Part shown: in pieces, positions 7,680 through 16,595 of the stretch | Numbering within the stretch: position 1 is the stretch's first letter | Layout of the letters: every line of letters begins with the position of its first letter | Assembly: GCA_947476275.1 (NCBI GenBank) | Contig: CANJPQ010000009.1 | Span: 62,001 to 126,000, forward strand | Reading direction: 5' to 3' | DNA: 64,000 bases | Source: Fidelibacterota bacterium | GTDB taxonomy: Bacteria; Pseudomonadota; Alphaproteobacteria; Rhodospirillales; Rhodospirillaceae | Translations under genes and position numbers: made by a program | Notes under the pieces: generated by a model | Databases searched by the model: none | What the model was told of the DNA's origin: nothing | The model's input: the letters and a program-made list of their open reading frames with translations, nothing else

Positions 7680-8936
7680 CTACATCGCCTTGCGCATCTC
7701 TTTCCAAGCGTCCGTGAGTTCGTCGCGGAACTTTGGCGCGGCGATGTTCGTCAATGCGGCGGCGCGGGCATCGATGTCCAACGCGCGCAGGTCTGCGCTG
7801 CCGTATTCCGTGACAACGATCGGCGCGTCGCCGCGCGGGTTGGAGATGACGCTGCCGCCCGCGTGCGCCGGGATGATGCGCGTGAGCTGACCGTCCTTCG
7901 CGGTGGCGGGAAGCGCGACGATGGCGCGACCGCCCCTCGAGGCCTGGGCGCCGCGGATGAAGTCCGTCAGCCCGCCGGTGCCGGACACCTGGCGGGGCCC
8001 CAGCATCTCCGCGTTGCATTGGCCGAGCAGGTCCACCGACAGCGCGCTGTTGATGGCGACGAAATTGGGGATCGCTGCGAGGGTTGCGGCGTTGTGGGTT
8101 TCCGTCACCGCCGCGAAACGCACACGGTGGTTTTTCGCGATCCGGTGCGCGAACGCGTTGTCGCCGAACGCCACGCCGGCGACGATGGCGGCGTCGTCAT
8201 CGGCAATTGCGCCCGCATCGATCAGCTTCGCGACCGGTTCGGAAATCATGCCGGAGAAGAATCGCAAATTCCGCCGCAACGTGATGGCTTGCAGGATCGC
8301 CGTCGGCAACGCGCCAAGACCGATCTCGAGCGTGTCGCCGTCGCGCACCCAGCGCGCGACCTCCTCGGCAATTGCGACTGTGGCGGGATCGGTTCCGGCA
8401 CGGGAGCCGACTTCGTGCAAAGGCACGTCCAATGCCACGACCATGTCGAGGCTATCGTAGGGAATGGCCGGCCCCCGGCTGCGCGGCATCTGCGGGTTGA
8501 TGAGCCCGATCCGTACCTTCGCGGCCGCGGCGGCGATGGTGGTGAAATCCGCGGCGGTTCCGACGGAGCACAGGCCATCCGTGTCCGGCGGCGACAGATG
8601 CAAGAACGCCACGTCGATGCCGCGGCGTGCGAACCACTGGGGAATCGCACTGTACGGAATCGGGTGATAGGCAAAGCGCCCGGCCGCGAAGCTTGTGCGG
8701 TATTCGGGCGCAACAAAGAATCCGCTCGCGCGGGCCGCGGGATGGATGTCACCGTAGTCCACCCGGTTCACACCCGGCAGCCAGACGCCGGTAAAGCGGA
8801 CATCGGCGCAGGCCGCGGAATCGGCTTTCAACGCCGCCACCAGGGGGGCGCTTTCGCCGCTGGTGCCGGGGACGTAAACCGTGGAACCCGGCTCCAGGCG
8901 GCGGACGGCATCGGCAAGGATGAGCGCGACCGGCAT
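7680..8936 (-). CDS. Acetyl-CoA hydrolase / 4-hydroxybutyrate CoA-transferase family protein
   Basis: A 418-residue protein of the family I CoA-transferase type (acetyl-CoA hydrolase, Cat1/Cat2). It shows FLHLSPPDTDGLCSVG, LEIGLGALPTAIL and the late INSALSVDLLGQCNAE block typical of this family. A GSGG-like loop (SGTGGLTDFIRGA) and the C-terminal VTEYGSADLR are also family hallmarks. It moves CoA between carboxylates, which would activate an acid for the neighbouring acyl-CoA enzymes. It is divergent from the acyl-CoA dehydrogenase gene across 134 bases that must hold both promoters. Confidence 0.85.
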   Translation of the reverse strand: MPVALILADAVRRLEPGSTVYVPGTSGESAPLVAALKADSAACADVRFTGVWLPGVNRVDYGDIHPAARASGFFVAPEYRTSFAAGRFAYHPIPYSAIPQWFARRGIDVAFLHLSPPDTDGLCSVGTAADFTTIAAAAAKVRIGLINPQMPRSRGPAIPYDSLDMVVALDVPLHEVGSRAGTDPATVAIAEEVARWVRDGDTLEIGLGALPTAILQAITLRRNLRFFSGMISEPVAKLIDAGAIADDDAAIVAGVAFGDNAFAHRIAKNHRVRFAAVTETHNAATLAAIPNFVAINSALSVDLLGQCNAEMLGPRQVSGTGGLTDFIRGAQASRGGRAIVALPATAKDGQLTRIIPAHAGGSVISNPRGDAPIVVTEYGSADLRALDIDARAAALTNIAAPKFRDELTDAWKEMRKAM

Positions 8937-9070
8937 GAGGTCTGGTGTACCGGAGAAGCCCCCGTAAACGCGAGCGATTCATCAGGCGCACCCCATCGCG
9001 TCCGATCAATTGCACTCCCCGCCCCGGCATGCTCTAAACCGCCGCACCGCATCAGCCGTGATGAGTTCCC

Positions 9071-10234
9071 ATGAGCACAATTTCCCACGACGAACTTGAA
9101 GCCATTCGCGATTCCGTGCGCGCCCTGTGCGAGCAGTTTCCGGGGGCGTATTGGCGCGACCTGGACGCCAAACGCGAGTATCCGACCGCCTTCGTGAAGG
9201 CGCTGACGGAAGCGGGCTTCCTGGGCGCGCTCATTCCGGAAGAGTACGGCGGCAGCGGACTGGGCCTGCGGGCGGCTTGCGCGATCCTGCAGGAGATTCA
9301 CAAGAACGGCTGCAACGCGGGTGCGGCCCACGCGCAGATGTACACCATGGGCACAGTGCTGAAGCACGGCAGCGATGCGCAGAAGAAGGACCTTCTGCCG
9401 AAGGTCGCCTCGGGCGAGATCCGCCTGCAGGCGTTCGGCGTGACGGAGCCGACCTCGGGCACCGATACGCTGCAACTCAATACCACCGCCGTGAAGCAGG
9501 GCGACCACTACGTCGTCAACGGCCAGAAGATCTGGATCAGCCGCGCGGAACATTCGGACTACATGGTGCTGCTGGCGCGCACCACGCCGAAGGATCAGGT
9601 GAAGAAGAAGGGCGAAGGCCTGTCGGTGTTCCTGCTCGACATGCGCGAGGCCAAGAACAACGGCATGACCATCCGGCCGATCCGCACCATGATGAATCAC
9701 GCCACGACCGAGATCTTCTTCGACAACGTGAAGATTCCGGCGGCTAACCTGATCGGCGAGGAAGGCAAGGGCTTCAAATACATCCTCGACGGCATGAACG
9801 CGGAGCGCACGCTGATCGCCGCGGAGTGCCTGGGCGACGCGGAGTGGTTCATCAAAAAGGCCGTGGCCTACGCGAACGACCGCAAGGTGTTCGGCCGCCC
9901 GATCGGCCAGAACCAGGGCATCCAGTTCCCGATCGCGCGCGCCTATGCGCAGTTCAAGGCGTCGAGCCTGGTCGTGGAGCGGGCGGCAGACCTGTTCGAC
10001 GCCGGCGAGAAGTGCGCCGAGGAAGCCAACATGGGCAAGATGCTCGCGTCCGAAGCCTCGTGGGCGGCGGCGGAAATCTGCGTGCAGGTGCACGGCGGTT
10101 TTGCGTTCGCCGAGGAGTTCGACGTCGAACGCAAGTTCCGCGAGACCCGCCTGTATCAAGTGGCGCCGATCTCCACCAATTTGATCCTCAGCTACCTCGC
10201 CGAACACGTCCTCGGTCTGCCGCGCTCGTTCTGA
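9071..10234 (+). CDS. Acyl-CoA dehydrogenase
   Basis: A 387-residue FAD flavoenzyme that introduces an alpha-beta double bond into a CoA thioester. The standard order is present: N-terminal helical domain with FLGALIPEEYGGSGLGL, middle beta domain with FGVTEPTSGTDTLQL and QKIWISRAEHSDYM, and C-terminal helical domain with ERTLIAAECLG and the QVHGGFAFAEEF loop. The end has RETRLYQVAPISTN in place of the common YEGT catalytic-Glu loop, so the catalytic base may come from another position. It ends in the usual place for this family and is likely to send electrons to ETF. Substrate unknown. Confidence 0.9.
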   Translation: MSTISHDELEAIRDSVRALCEQFPGAYWRDLDAKREYPTAFVKALTEAGFLGALIPEEYGGSGLGLRAACAILQEIHKNGCNAGAAHAQMYTMGTVLKHGSDAQKKDLLPKVASGEIRLQAFGVTEPTSGTDTLQLNTTAVKQGDHYVVNGQKIWISRAEHSDYMVLLARTTPKDQVKKKGEGLSVFLLDMREAKNNGMTIRPIRTMMNHATTEIFFDNVKIPAANLIGEEGKGFKYILDGMNAERTLIAAECLGDAEWFIKKAVAYANDRKVFGRPIGQNQGIQFPIARAYAQFKASSLVVERAADLFDAGEKCAEEANMGKMLASEASWAAAEICVQVHGGFAFAEEFDVERKFRETRLYQVAPISTNLILSYLAEHVLGLPRSF

Positions 10235-10320
10235 GAGCCTCGGGCCCCCGAATCTATTGGGGGAACTTAGCCGCGGTATTGCTCGTTCTGGTTCCGTAAA
10301 GCTGTGCGGAGCGCGAGGCA

Positions 10321-12372
10321 ATGCGGCCTGTTTGGAAGTGGATCGGCGGAGTCGTCGGCGTGCTGGTCGTCGCCGTCGTGCTGGTCGTCGCCTTGTTCAA
10401 TTGGAACTGGCTGCGCGGACCGCTGGAATCGCGGCTGTCCGCCGCGACGGGAAAGGACGTGACCATCGCCGGGCCGATCACGGGCGAATACGCCTGGACG
10501 CCCACAATCACCCTATCGGACATCAAGATCCTCGCGCCCGACTGGAAGCCCGATCCGCAGGTTGCGAGCATCGACAGGATCGAATTCCAGATCGAGCTGA
10601 AGAAGCTTCTCGGCGGCACGGTTTCGATCCCGACGTTACGCATCGAAAAGCCGGTGGCGAAGCTGGACCGCCGCGGCGACAAGGCCAATTGGGATATCGC
10701 CGCGGAAGCCAGCGGCCCGTCGAGCCGCCGCAGCTTCCCCTTGCTGGGCGACATTGTGGTGACCAACGGTGCGGTATCCTACCGCGACCCGGCCAAGCAT
10801 CTTTCGCTCGACGGCACGATCGCGTCGCTGAAGGGCAATGGCGGGCCCGGCGGCGGGCCGTTCAAACTCGACGGCAAGGGCACCTACCAGAAGGCGCCGT
10901 TCACCCTCAAACTCACGGGCGACTCCCTACTGCATATGCGCGGCGGAAAGGACCCGTACAAGGTCGAGGTCACGGCCGATCTCGGCAACACGCACGTTGT
11001 CGCCGGCGGCACGATCGAGGATCCGGTGAAGATGACCGGGCTTGCGCTGGGCTTGCAGATCCGCGGCGACAACGCGGAGGATCTGTACGCCTTTTTCGGC
11101 ATCCCCGCCCCGACCACGCCGCCCTACAAGCTGAGCGGAACCCTCGACCGCCCGCAGGCGCACGTGTGGACGTTCCACGATTTCGGCGGCACCGTGGGCG
11201 TGAGCGACCTGAACGGCGCGCTCACCTTCGATCTCAGCAAGAAGCGTCTGTTCATCTCGGGCGTGTTGCAATCCAACGTGCTGAGGCTGTCCGATCTCGG
11301 CGTTGTCGTCGGCGCGCCGACAAAACCCTCGGCGCAAGCGCCGGTGAACGCGGACCAGAAGAAGGTCGCGGCCGACTTCGCGCAGAGCGATCGCTTGCTG
11401 CCGGATGCGCCGCTGCAAGTGGACGCGGTGCGCAATGTCGACATGGACATCAGCTTCAAGGCCGCGAAGGTGCATGCGGAAGACCTGCCGATGGACCGCA
11501 TCGATCTGCATTTGATGACCGATGGCGGCGTGATGACCCTCGATCCGCTGCAGATCGGCCTGGCCGGCGGCTTGCTGCGCGGGACGGTCGCCATCGACGC
11601 GCGCGGCGACGCGGTCAAAAGCGATTCCGACATTCGCTTCAGCGAATTCAAGATTGAGCGCTTTTTCGCCCCCACCGCGGACAAGATCCCAACGGCCACC
11701 GGCGAGATCGAAGGCCGCCTGCGGTTCACAGGCACGGGCGATTCGCTGCGCAGAGCGCTTGGCACGGCCAACGGCACGGCGAGTTTCGTCGTCGCCAAAG
11801 GCACCATCAGCAAATGGGCCTCCGCGCTTCTGGGGCTGGATGTGGCCAAGGCGCTGGGCGTGCTGATCTCGGGCGACAAGAAGATCGAACTGAACTGCTT
11901 CGTCTCCGACTTTGACATCAAGAAGGGCGTCATGACGCCGCGTACTCTGGTGATCGACACGGACACTGTGCTCATCACCGGTAAGGGCATGATCAGCTTG
12001 ACCGAGGAAAGGTTCGACATGGAGATCAAGGGCCAGTCGAAGAAGCCCACGCTGTCGTTGCGCGGCCCGATCCATGCGACGGGCACCTTTCGCCATCCGA
12101 ATACCGGCTTGGGCAGCGAAGCTTATGCGCGGCTCGGCGGGTCGGCCCTGCTGGGCGCGCTGCTGACGCCGGTCGCCGCCATCATCACCTTCATCGATTC
12201 CGGCAAGAACCACGATGCGGATTGCGGCGGCCTCGAAGCGAAGACCCAGGCCAACGCGTCCAAGCAGCCGCCGGTGGACACCACCCCGCCGCCACCCGTG
12301 CGATCCGACGGTGGGCGTGCGTCGCGGCCCGCGCGGATCGCGCCGAAGGTCGGGCCGGCACCGGCGAAATAG
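10321..12372 (+). CDS. AsmA family protein
   Basis: A 683-residue envelope protein with one N-terminal membrane anchor (residues 8-30) and a long periplasmic part made of AsmA-type repeats. PLESRLSAATGKDVTIAGPI right after the anchor is the family's hallmark, and the C-terminal AsmA_2 part lies around residues 430-600 (LRRALGTANGTASFVVAKG). The tail is rich in Pro and Lys. AsmA-like proteins are linked to lipid transport and outer-membrane assembly. It stands alone, 86 bases after the acyl-CoA dehydrogenase; a short GC inverted repeat (CCCCC/GGGGG) lies in that gap. Confidence 0.85.
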   Translation: MRPVWKWIGGVVGVLVVAVVLVVALFNWNWLRGPLESRLSAATGKDVTIAGPITGEYAWTPTITLSDIKILAPDWKPDPQVASIDRIEFQIELKKLLGGTVSIPTLRIEKPVAKLDRRGDKANWDIAAEASGPSSRRSFPLLGDIVVTNGAVSYRDPAKHLSLDGTIASLKGNGGPGGGPFKLDGKGTYQKAPFTLKLTGDSLLHMRGGKDPYKVEVTADLGNTHVVAGGTIEDPVKMTGLALGLQIRGDNAEDLYAFFGIPAPTTPPYKLSGTLDRPQAHVWTFHDFGGTVGVSDLNGALTFDLSKKRLFISGVLQSNVLRLSDLGVVVGAPTKPSAQAPVNADQKKVAADFAQSDRLLPDAPLQVDAVRNVDMDISFKAAKVHAEDLPMDRIDLHLMTDGGVMTLDPLQIGLAGGLLRGTVAIDARGDAVKSDSDIRFSEFKIERFFAPTADKIPTATGEIEGRLRFTGTGDSLRRALGTANGTASFVVAKGTISKWASALLGLDVAKALGVLISGDKKIELNCFVSDFDIKKGVMTPRTLVIDTDTVLITGKGMISLTEERFDMEIKGQSKKPTLSLRGPIHATGTFRHPNTGLGSEAYARLGGSALLGALLTPVAAIITFIDSGKNHDADCGGLEAKTQANASKQPPVDTTPPPPVRSDGGRASRPARIAPKVGPAPAK

Positions 12373-12398
12373 TCCCTGCGATACGCACCAAAGCGGTT

Positions 12399-12427
12399 TT
12401 GCGCCGCTGCGTCCGCACGCCTATGAT
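12399..12427 (+). promoter_or_regulatory. Putative sigma-70 promoter
   Basis: A TTGCGC (-35) at 12399-12404 and TATGAT (-10) at 12422-12427 are separated by exactly 17 bases, 35 bases before the start of the tandem orphan gene pair. The spacing and -10 match are good. The assignment is by eye only. Confidence 0.45.
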
Positions 12428-12462
12428 GCGGCCTGCGACTCCGTGTATTATCGAGGGGACCG

Positions 12463-13221
12463 ATGTCGACCACAGCAGCCACAGGCCAACCCATCCGTCA
12501 GCGCGACCATAAGGTCTATCAGGGGACAATCGCGTATCTGTCCCATAAGAAGGACCGCATGAATGAGGAGCGCGGTCGCGAGTTCTATACCCTCGTCGTC
12601 CATGGCGACGGCTCCCGCACCATGACAGTGCACACGGAGATCGACGACCGGCCGAGTGTGCATCGCGACGCGATCTATTCCCTCGACAAGGAATGGCTCC
12701 CGCTGGACTGCATGATGCGCCTGACGGTGGGCGACAAGTTCATGGGCACCGGCTGGATGAAGTTCCATAACGGGTGGGCGGAGTGCGAGACGTTCACCGC
12801 CACGGAAGGCCGTGTCAGCCAGAAGATGGACACGACAGGTCGCCTGAAGACCTTCCAGAACCATGCCATCGCCTGCGACAGCTGGCACTTCAAGCATTAC
12901 GACTTCGCCAAGGGCGGGATCCAGCGCATCTCGCAAGTGCTGCTGTCCTCGCCCGATCACCGCGGCGCGACCGGCCCGCTGTTCTACGAGATCGGCATCA
13001 ACATGACCTACGTCGGCAAAGAGACGGTAACGGTCGGCGCGGGAACGTTCGAGGCCTACCACTGCCAGTTCCCGGGCACGAAGGAATTGCCGGAAGAGCA
13101 TCCGCCCTACGAGGTTTGGATCACGGCCGACGGTGAGTTCACCTTCCTGAAGGGCGGCGTGGCCGGTTACATGCAGACCTATTACGAACTCACGTCCTTC
13201 ACCGAAGTGGCGATGAAATGA
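12463..13221 (+). CDS. Conserved hypothetical protein, tandem paralogue 1
   Basis: A 252-residue soluble protein without signal or membrane span. I do not recognise the family. It is clearly homologous to the next gene: both start with a QRDHxxxxGxIAY segment, then share EIDDRPSV, the VGDKFxGxxWxxF strand, an SLDHRGATGP or SPDHRGATGP block and a C-terminal VWxTADGxxTFL segment. The spacing suggests a beta-rich fold that begins with about 70 residues of beta strands. GAGGGG precedes the ATG. The ATGA overlap with the next gene implies paired expression, perhaps as a heteromer. Confidence 0.65.
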   Translation: MSTTAATGQPIRQRDHKVYQGTIAYLSHKKDRMNEERGREFYTLVVHGDGSRTMTVHTEIDDRPSVHRDAIYSLDKEWLPLDCMMRLTVGDKFMGTGWMKFHNGWAECETFTATEGRVSQKMDTTGRLKTFQNHAIACDSWHFKHYDFAKGGIQRISQVLLSSPDHRGATGPLFYEIGINMTYVGKETVTVGAGTFEAYHCQFPGTKELPEEHPPYEVWITADGEFTFLKGGVAGYMQTYYELTSFTEVAMK

Positions 13222-13964
13222 GCGCTACCGATAGCCAGGGGATCACACAGCGCGACCATCGCATCATCCGCGGTCGCATCGCCTATACGTCGGATAAACC
13301 GGAGCGCAAAGGCCAGGAGCGCGGGCGGGAAACGTTTGTGGTTGTGCTGCATAACGACGGCCGCCGTTCCCTCACGGCACATGCGGAGATCGACGACCGG
13401 CCGAGCGTGCTGCGCTTCGCCCAGCTAAATGTCGACAAGGACTGGCGTCCAACCGACGCCGCCGTGCGCATCGATGTCGGCGATAAGTTCCGTGGATCGT
13501 CCTGGTTCCGCTTCGGGCCGAAGCAGGCGGAGTGCGAGGGCTTCACCTCGGTGGAGGGGCGCATCAGCCAGCAGTGGCCCCTGGAGACACCGGCGCCATT
13601 CTTCGGCACCCATGCGCTAGCCAACGACGGCTGGTGCACGCAGCTGTTCAACCTGAATGGCCCGAAGACGCAGAATCTTCCCAAGTCGCTGATCTGTTCG
13701 CTCGACCATCGGGGCGCGACCGGGCCGATGCTCGGCGAAGTCGCCGTCACGTTGACGTTTGAGGGTCGCGAAAAGCTGACCGTCAAGGCCGGCACGTTCG
13801 ATGCGCTGAAATTCAGCTTCGGCGCCGTGGACGGCATGCCGGTGGAGCACCCGATCTATCACGTTTGGGTGACGGCCGATGGCAACTATACCTTCCTTAG
13901 AGGTACAGTCGGCGGCTACATGATGACCGCCTACGAATTGGTCGAGCTCAGCGACAGTCTCTAA
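13218..13964 (+). CDS. Conserved hypothetical protein, tandem paralogue 2
   Basis: A 248-residue paralogue of the preceding gene, with the same block order (EIDDRPSV, VGDKFRGSSWFRF, DHRGATGP, VWVTADGNYTFL) and no signal peptide. Its start overlaps the preceding stop by four bases. The pair lies directly upstream of the secreted hydroxyacid dehydrogenase gene with only 12 bases between, so the three probably form one operon. The function is unknown; a dioxygenase-like or lipocalin-like role would be speculation. Confidence 0.65.
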   Translation: MSATDSQGITQRDHRIIRGRIAYTSDKPERKGQERGRETFVVVLHNDGRRSLTAHAEIDDRPSVLRFAQLNVDKDWRPTDAAVRIDVGDKFRGSSWFRFGPKQAECEGFTSVEGRISQQWPLETPAPFFGTHALANDGWCTQLFNLNGPKTQNLPKSLICSLDHRGATGPMLGEVAVTLTFEGREKLTVKAGTFDALKFSFGAVDGMPVEHPIYHVWVTADGNYTFLRGTVGGYMMTAYELVELSDSL

Positions 13965-13976
13965 GTGAGGATTACC

Positions 13977-15086
13977 GTGAAGCGCACTTTCATCCTGGCC
14001 GCCGCCGTCGGCGTGCTGCTTGCCACCGCAGCGCATGCGGCCGAGGAATCCATTGCCCAAGTCATCGCTGAACTTGGCTTGAAGGAAGACGCAAAGCCCG
14101 TGCGTGACTATGCGGGCTGGAAGAAGCCCAAGACCGTTGTCATGGTCGTCGACTCGCCCGAGCGCCTGAAATGGATGCAAGAGATCGCCCCGGGCGTGAA
14201 GCTGATCCCGGCGGTGAACACGGAAGGCGCGATCCCGCTGATCGGCGACGTCGATGTGGTGATGAACGTCGGCTGCAACCCGACGATCGTGAACGCGGCG
14301 AAGAAGGCACGCTGGATCCACAACGCCAACGCCGGTGTCGAGCAGTGCCGCGGAATCCCCGCGCTGACCAGCGGCAAGGTCCTGTTCACCAACATGGCCC
14401 GCGTGAACGGCGGCACAATGGCTGAGCATGTGATTGCGCTGATGTTCGGACTGACGCGGGGCATCGTCACCTTCGCGAAGGCCACCGAACGCGAAGAATG
14501 GAACCCCCGCCTCGTGACATTCTCGCAGATGTGGGAAGTCCGCGGACGGACGATGTTGGTCGCTGGCCTCGGCGGCATCGGCACGGAAGTGGCGCGCCTT
14601 GCCCATGCGCTGGGCATGAACGTGATCGCGACGCGCGGCTCCGGCACGACCGGGCCGGACTTCGTCAGCAAAGTCGGCAAGGGCGAGGACCTCGCCAAGT
14701 TCGCGGCAGAGGCCGATATCGTTGTCGGATCCTTGCCTCTCACGCCGGAAACGAAGGGCGTGTTCAACAAGGCGCTGTTCGACGGCATGAAGCGCGGATC
14801 GCTGTTCATCAACGTGGGACGCGGCGAAAGCGTGGTGCAGGACGACCTGATCGCGGCGCTGAATAGCGGTCAGCTCGGCGGCGCGGGCCTCGATGTCACG
14901 ACACCGGAACCGCTGCCGAAGGGCCATCCCTTGTGGAAAGCGAAGAACCTCGTCGTTACCTCCCACACCTCCAGCTATTCGGAGCAGCGGACCGACCGCG
15001 TGTGGGCCGTCACCCGCGAGCAACTGCGCCGCTACGTCGCCGGCGAGAAGATGCTGTCGGTCGTGGATGCGCAGCGGGGCTACTAA
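13977..15086 (+). CDS. D-isomer-specific 2-hydroxyacid dehydrogenase with a Sec signal peptide
   Basis: A 369-residue enzyme of the D-2-hydroxyacid dehydrogenase family. It opens with a clear Sec signal (MKRTFILAAAVGVLLATAAHA) although the family is normally cytosolic. The Rossmann loop is VAGLGGIGTEVARLAHALG. The catalytic Arg (FINVGRGE), Glu (TTPEPLPKGHPLW) and His (TSHTSSYSEQ) are all present. I chose the GTG at 13977, which has GTGAGG about seven bases upstream; a GTG at 13965 would add four residues. How a periplasmic NAD(P)-enzyme keeps its cofactor is unclear. It is the third gene of the 12463 operon. Confidence 0.8.
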   Translation: MKRTFILAAAVGVLLATAAHAAEESIAQVIAELGLKEDAKPVRDYAGWKKPKTVVMVVDSPERLKWMQEIAPGVKLIPAVNTEGAIPLIGDVDVVMNVGCNPTIVNAAKKARWIHNANAGVEQCRGIPALTSGKVLFTNMARVNGGTMAEHVIALMFGLTRGIVTFAKATEREEWNPRLVTFSQMWEVRGRTMLVAGLGGIGTEVARLAHALGMNVIATRGSGTTGPDFVSKVGKGEDLAKFAAEADIVVGSLPLTPETKGVFNKALFDGMKRGSLFINVGRGESVVQDDLIAALNSGQLGGAGLDVTTPEPLPKGHPLWKAKNLVVTSHTSSYSEQRTDRVWAVTREQLRRYVAGEKMLSVVDAQRGY

Positions 15087-15624
15087 GACGGCCGCAGCCC
15101 GCACAACGGAACGCCTGACACTTACACCCGTCTCGTCCGCAGACGGCGCGACTTTCCACGCCTACTGGGTTAACAACAGGGCACATCTGCAGCCGTGGAG
15201 TCCGATCCGTGAGGGTCTCGACACGCTGGCGTATTGGGATGCGTGGGCCGAACGTGCCGCAGCAGCGGAACAAGCGGGCACGGCGGTTCACTTCGGGATC
15301 GATTACGAGGGATCGATGATCGGGCAGATCAATCTGACCGAGATCGTGCGCGGGGCCTTCCAAGCCTGTTACCTTGGCTTCAGTCTTGCCGCCGATCGGC
15401 AAGGCAAGGGCTACGTGCGTGAGGCGGCAAAGTCGATCATCGCGTTTGCTTTCGATGATCTCGGTCTGCATCGCATCATGGCCAACCACATGCCGGAGAA
15501 CGTGCGCAGCGCGGCAACCCTTGCAGCACTCGGGTTCCAAAAGGAAGGCTTCGCGCAGGCCTATCTATGCATCGCCGGCACCTGGCGCGATCACGTGCTA
15601 ACGGCACTGACGAAAGCTGACTAG
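15067..15624 (+). CDS. GNAT family N-acetyltransferase (RimJ/RimL-like)
   Basis: A 185-residue acetyltransferase. The acetyl-CoA pyrophosphate loop is seen as LAADRQGKGYVREAAKSI, followed by LGLHRIMANHMPENVRSAATLAALGFQKEGF, the typical C-terminal part of RimJ/RimL and ribosomal-protein acetyltransferases. The only good ATG (15067) lies inside the last 20 bases of the upstream gene, which gives a 20-base overlap in another frame. Later starts would remove the first beta strand. The tail overlaps the LytTR gene by four bases (CTAG). The substrate could be a protein N-terminus or a small amine. Confidence 0.78.
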   Translation: MRSGATKTAAARTTERLTLTPVSSADGATFHAYWVNNRAHLQPWSPIREGLDTLAYWDAWAERAAAAEQAGTAVHFGIDYEGSMIGQINLTEIVRGAFQACYLGFSLAADRQGKGYVREAAKSIIAFAFDDLGLHRIMANHMPENVRSAATLAALGFQKEGFAQAYLCIAGTWRDHVLTALTKAD

Positions 15625-16472
15625 AACGCGCTCCGCCCCCTTAAGGCATCTACCTTCGCACGGTAGGTTCTGCTGGCGCGAATCTCAGTGGCATTGCGCA
15701 GGCGAATTACAGCATCGCCCGCACCTGCGGCAGTGACCGACGAAATTCGCTCCAACTGGACGATTGCGCCCCGATGAATGCGCAAGAATCGGTTCGGGTC
15801 GAGACGCGCCTCCAGCTGCGCAAGCGACTCTCGCACCAGGTGGGTATGCGCGCCGACATGAAGCGCGACGTAGTTTCCCTGGGCTTCAAGCCAATCGACG
15901 TCATCGACCTTCACGAAGATTGTGGTTCCACGCCCGCGGACGGCGATTTCGGCGAGGAAGCGCGTCTCGACTGTGGTGGACGCGTCTCGACCGATCGTCG
16001 CTCGCACCCACTCGAGGCCCACGGCCAATGATGCGAGACAGATTACCAGCAGCGCCCAGTTGTAATTGAGTTCGTGGAGGATTGCGGCAGGGATCGGCAG
16101 CGCCTTGCGCACGAGGATCATCTCCGCCAGAACGCAGGATGCCGTAATCATCGCCACCGAAAGCAGCATGATCCCGGCCGCTTGAATCAAAGCGTTCTTC
16201 GCCCAGTCTCCTGCGCGGATCGGAAAGCGGCGCATCTGCATGAAGAGAACGGGTGTCGCTAGGCCGCCAAGGAGAGATGCCCCCAAGATGCGGATGCATT
16301 CCTGATCCGGCCTCAGGGCGTATCCAGCCATCACCGCCCGCCCGATATTGCCCGGCTCGAGCAGCAGCAGGATGGTCAGCCAGTAGAGTGATCCCAGCAC
16401 CACCTGCTGACGGCCACGGAGGCGGTCGGCAGCAATGAGTGCCGGAACGGCGGTGATCGAATGAAAAATCAT
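15621..16472 (-). CDS. Membrane-anchored LytTR transcriptional regulator
   Basis: A 283-residue regulator. Residues 1-150 hold about four hydrophobic spans, and residues 180-278 form a LytTR DNA-binding domain (DDVDWLEAQGNYVALHV, RESLAQLEARL, FLRIHRGAIVQLERI). There is no receiver domain, so signal input must pass through the membrane part, as in other membrane LytTR proteins. It is convergent with the GNAT gene and divergent from the broken carboxylesterase, which is the most obvious candidate target. The start at 16472 is the only one that keeps the first span. Confidence 0.82.
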   Translation of the reverse strand: MIFHSITAVPALIAADRLRGRQQVVLGSLYWLTILLLLEPGNIGRAVMAGYALRPDQECIRILGASLLGGLATPVLFMQMRRFPIRAGDWAKNALIQAAGIMLLSVAMITASCVLAEMILVRKALPIPAAILHELNYNWALLVICLASLAVGLEWVRATIGRDASTTVETRFLAEIAVRGRGTTIFVKVDDVDWLEAQGNYVALHVGAHTHLVRESLAQLEARLDPNRFLRIHRGAIVQLERISSVTAAGAGDAVIRLRNATEIRASRTYRAKVDALRGRSAF

Positions 16473-16595
16473 CGTCTTGGCCCGAATTTGTGACGATCCG
16501 CTTTGTCGGTGACGCGAACGGAAGCCTCACCAGCTTGGCAGAGGCCCCTTCTCCTCACAAGTTGGACGCCTTGTCGAAGCATACCTGAGGACCTC

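Noticed and set aside
7635-9074. 479-codon plus-strand frame over the CoA-transferase gene
   Set aside because: Arg/Gly/Asp-rich translation without motifs; the minus-strand frame shows family I CoA-transferase blocks across its length.
8828-10321. 497-codon minus-strand frame opposite the acyl-CoA dehydrogenase
   Set aside because: Shadow frame; the sense strand encodes the acyl-CoA dehydrogenase with all domains.
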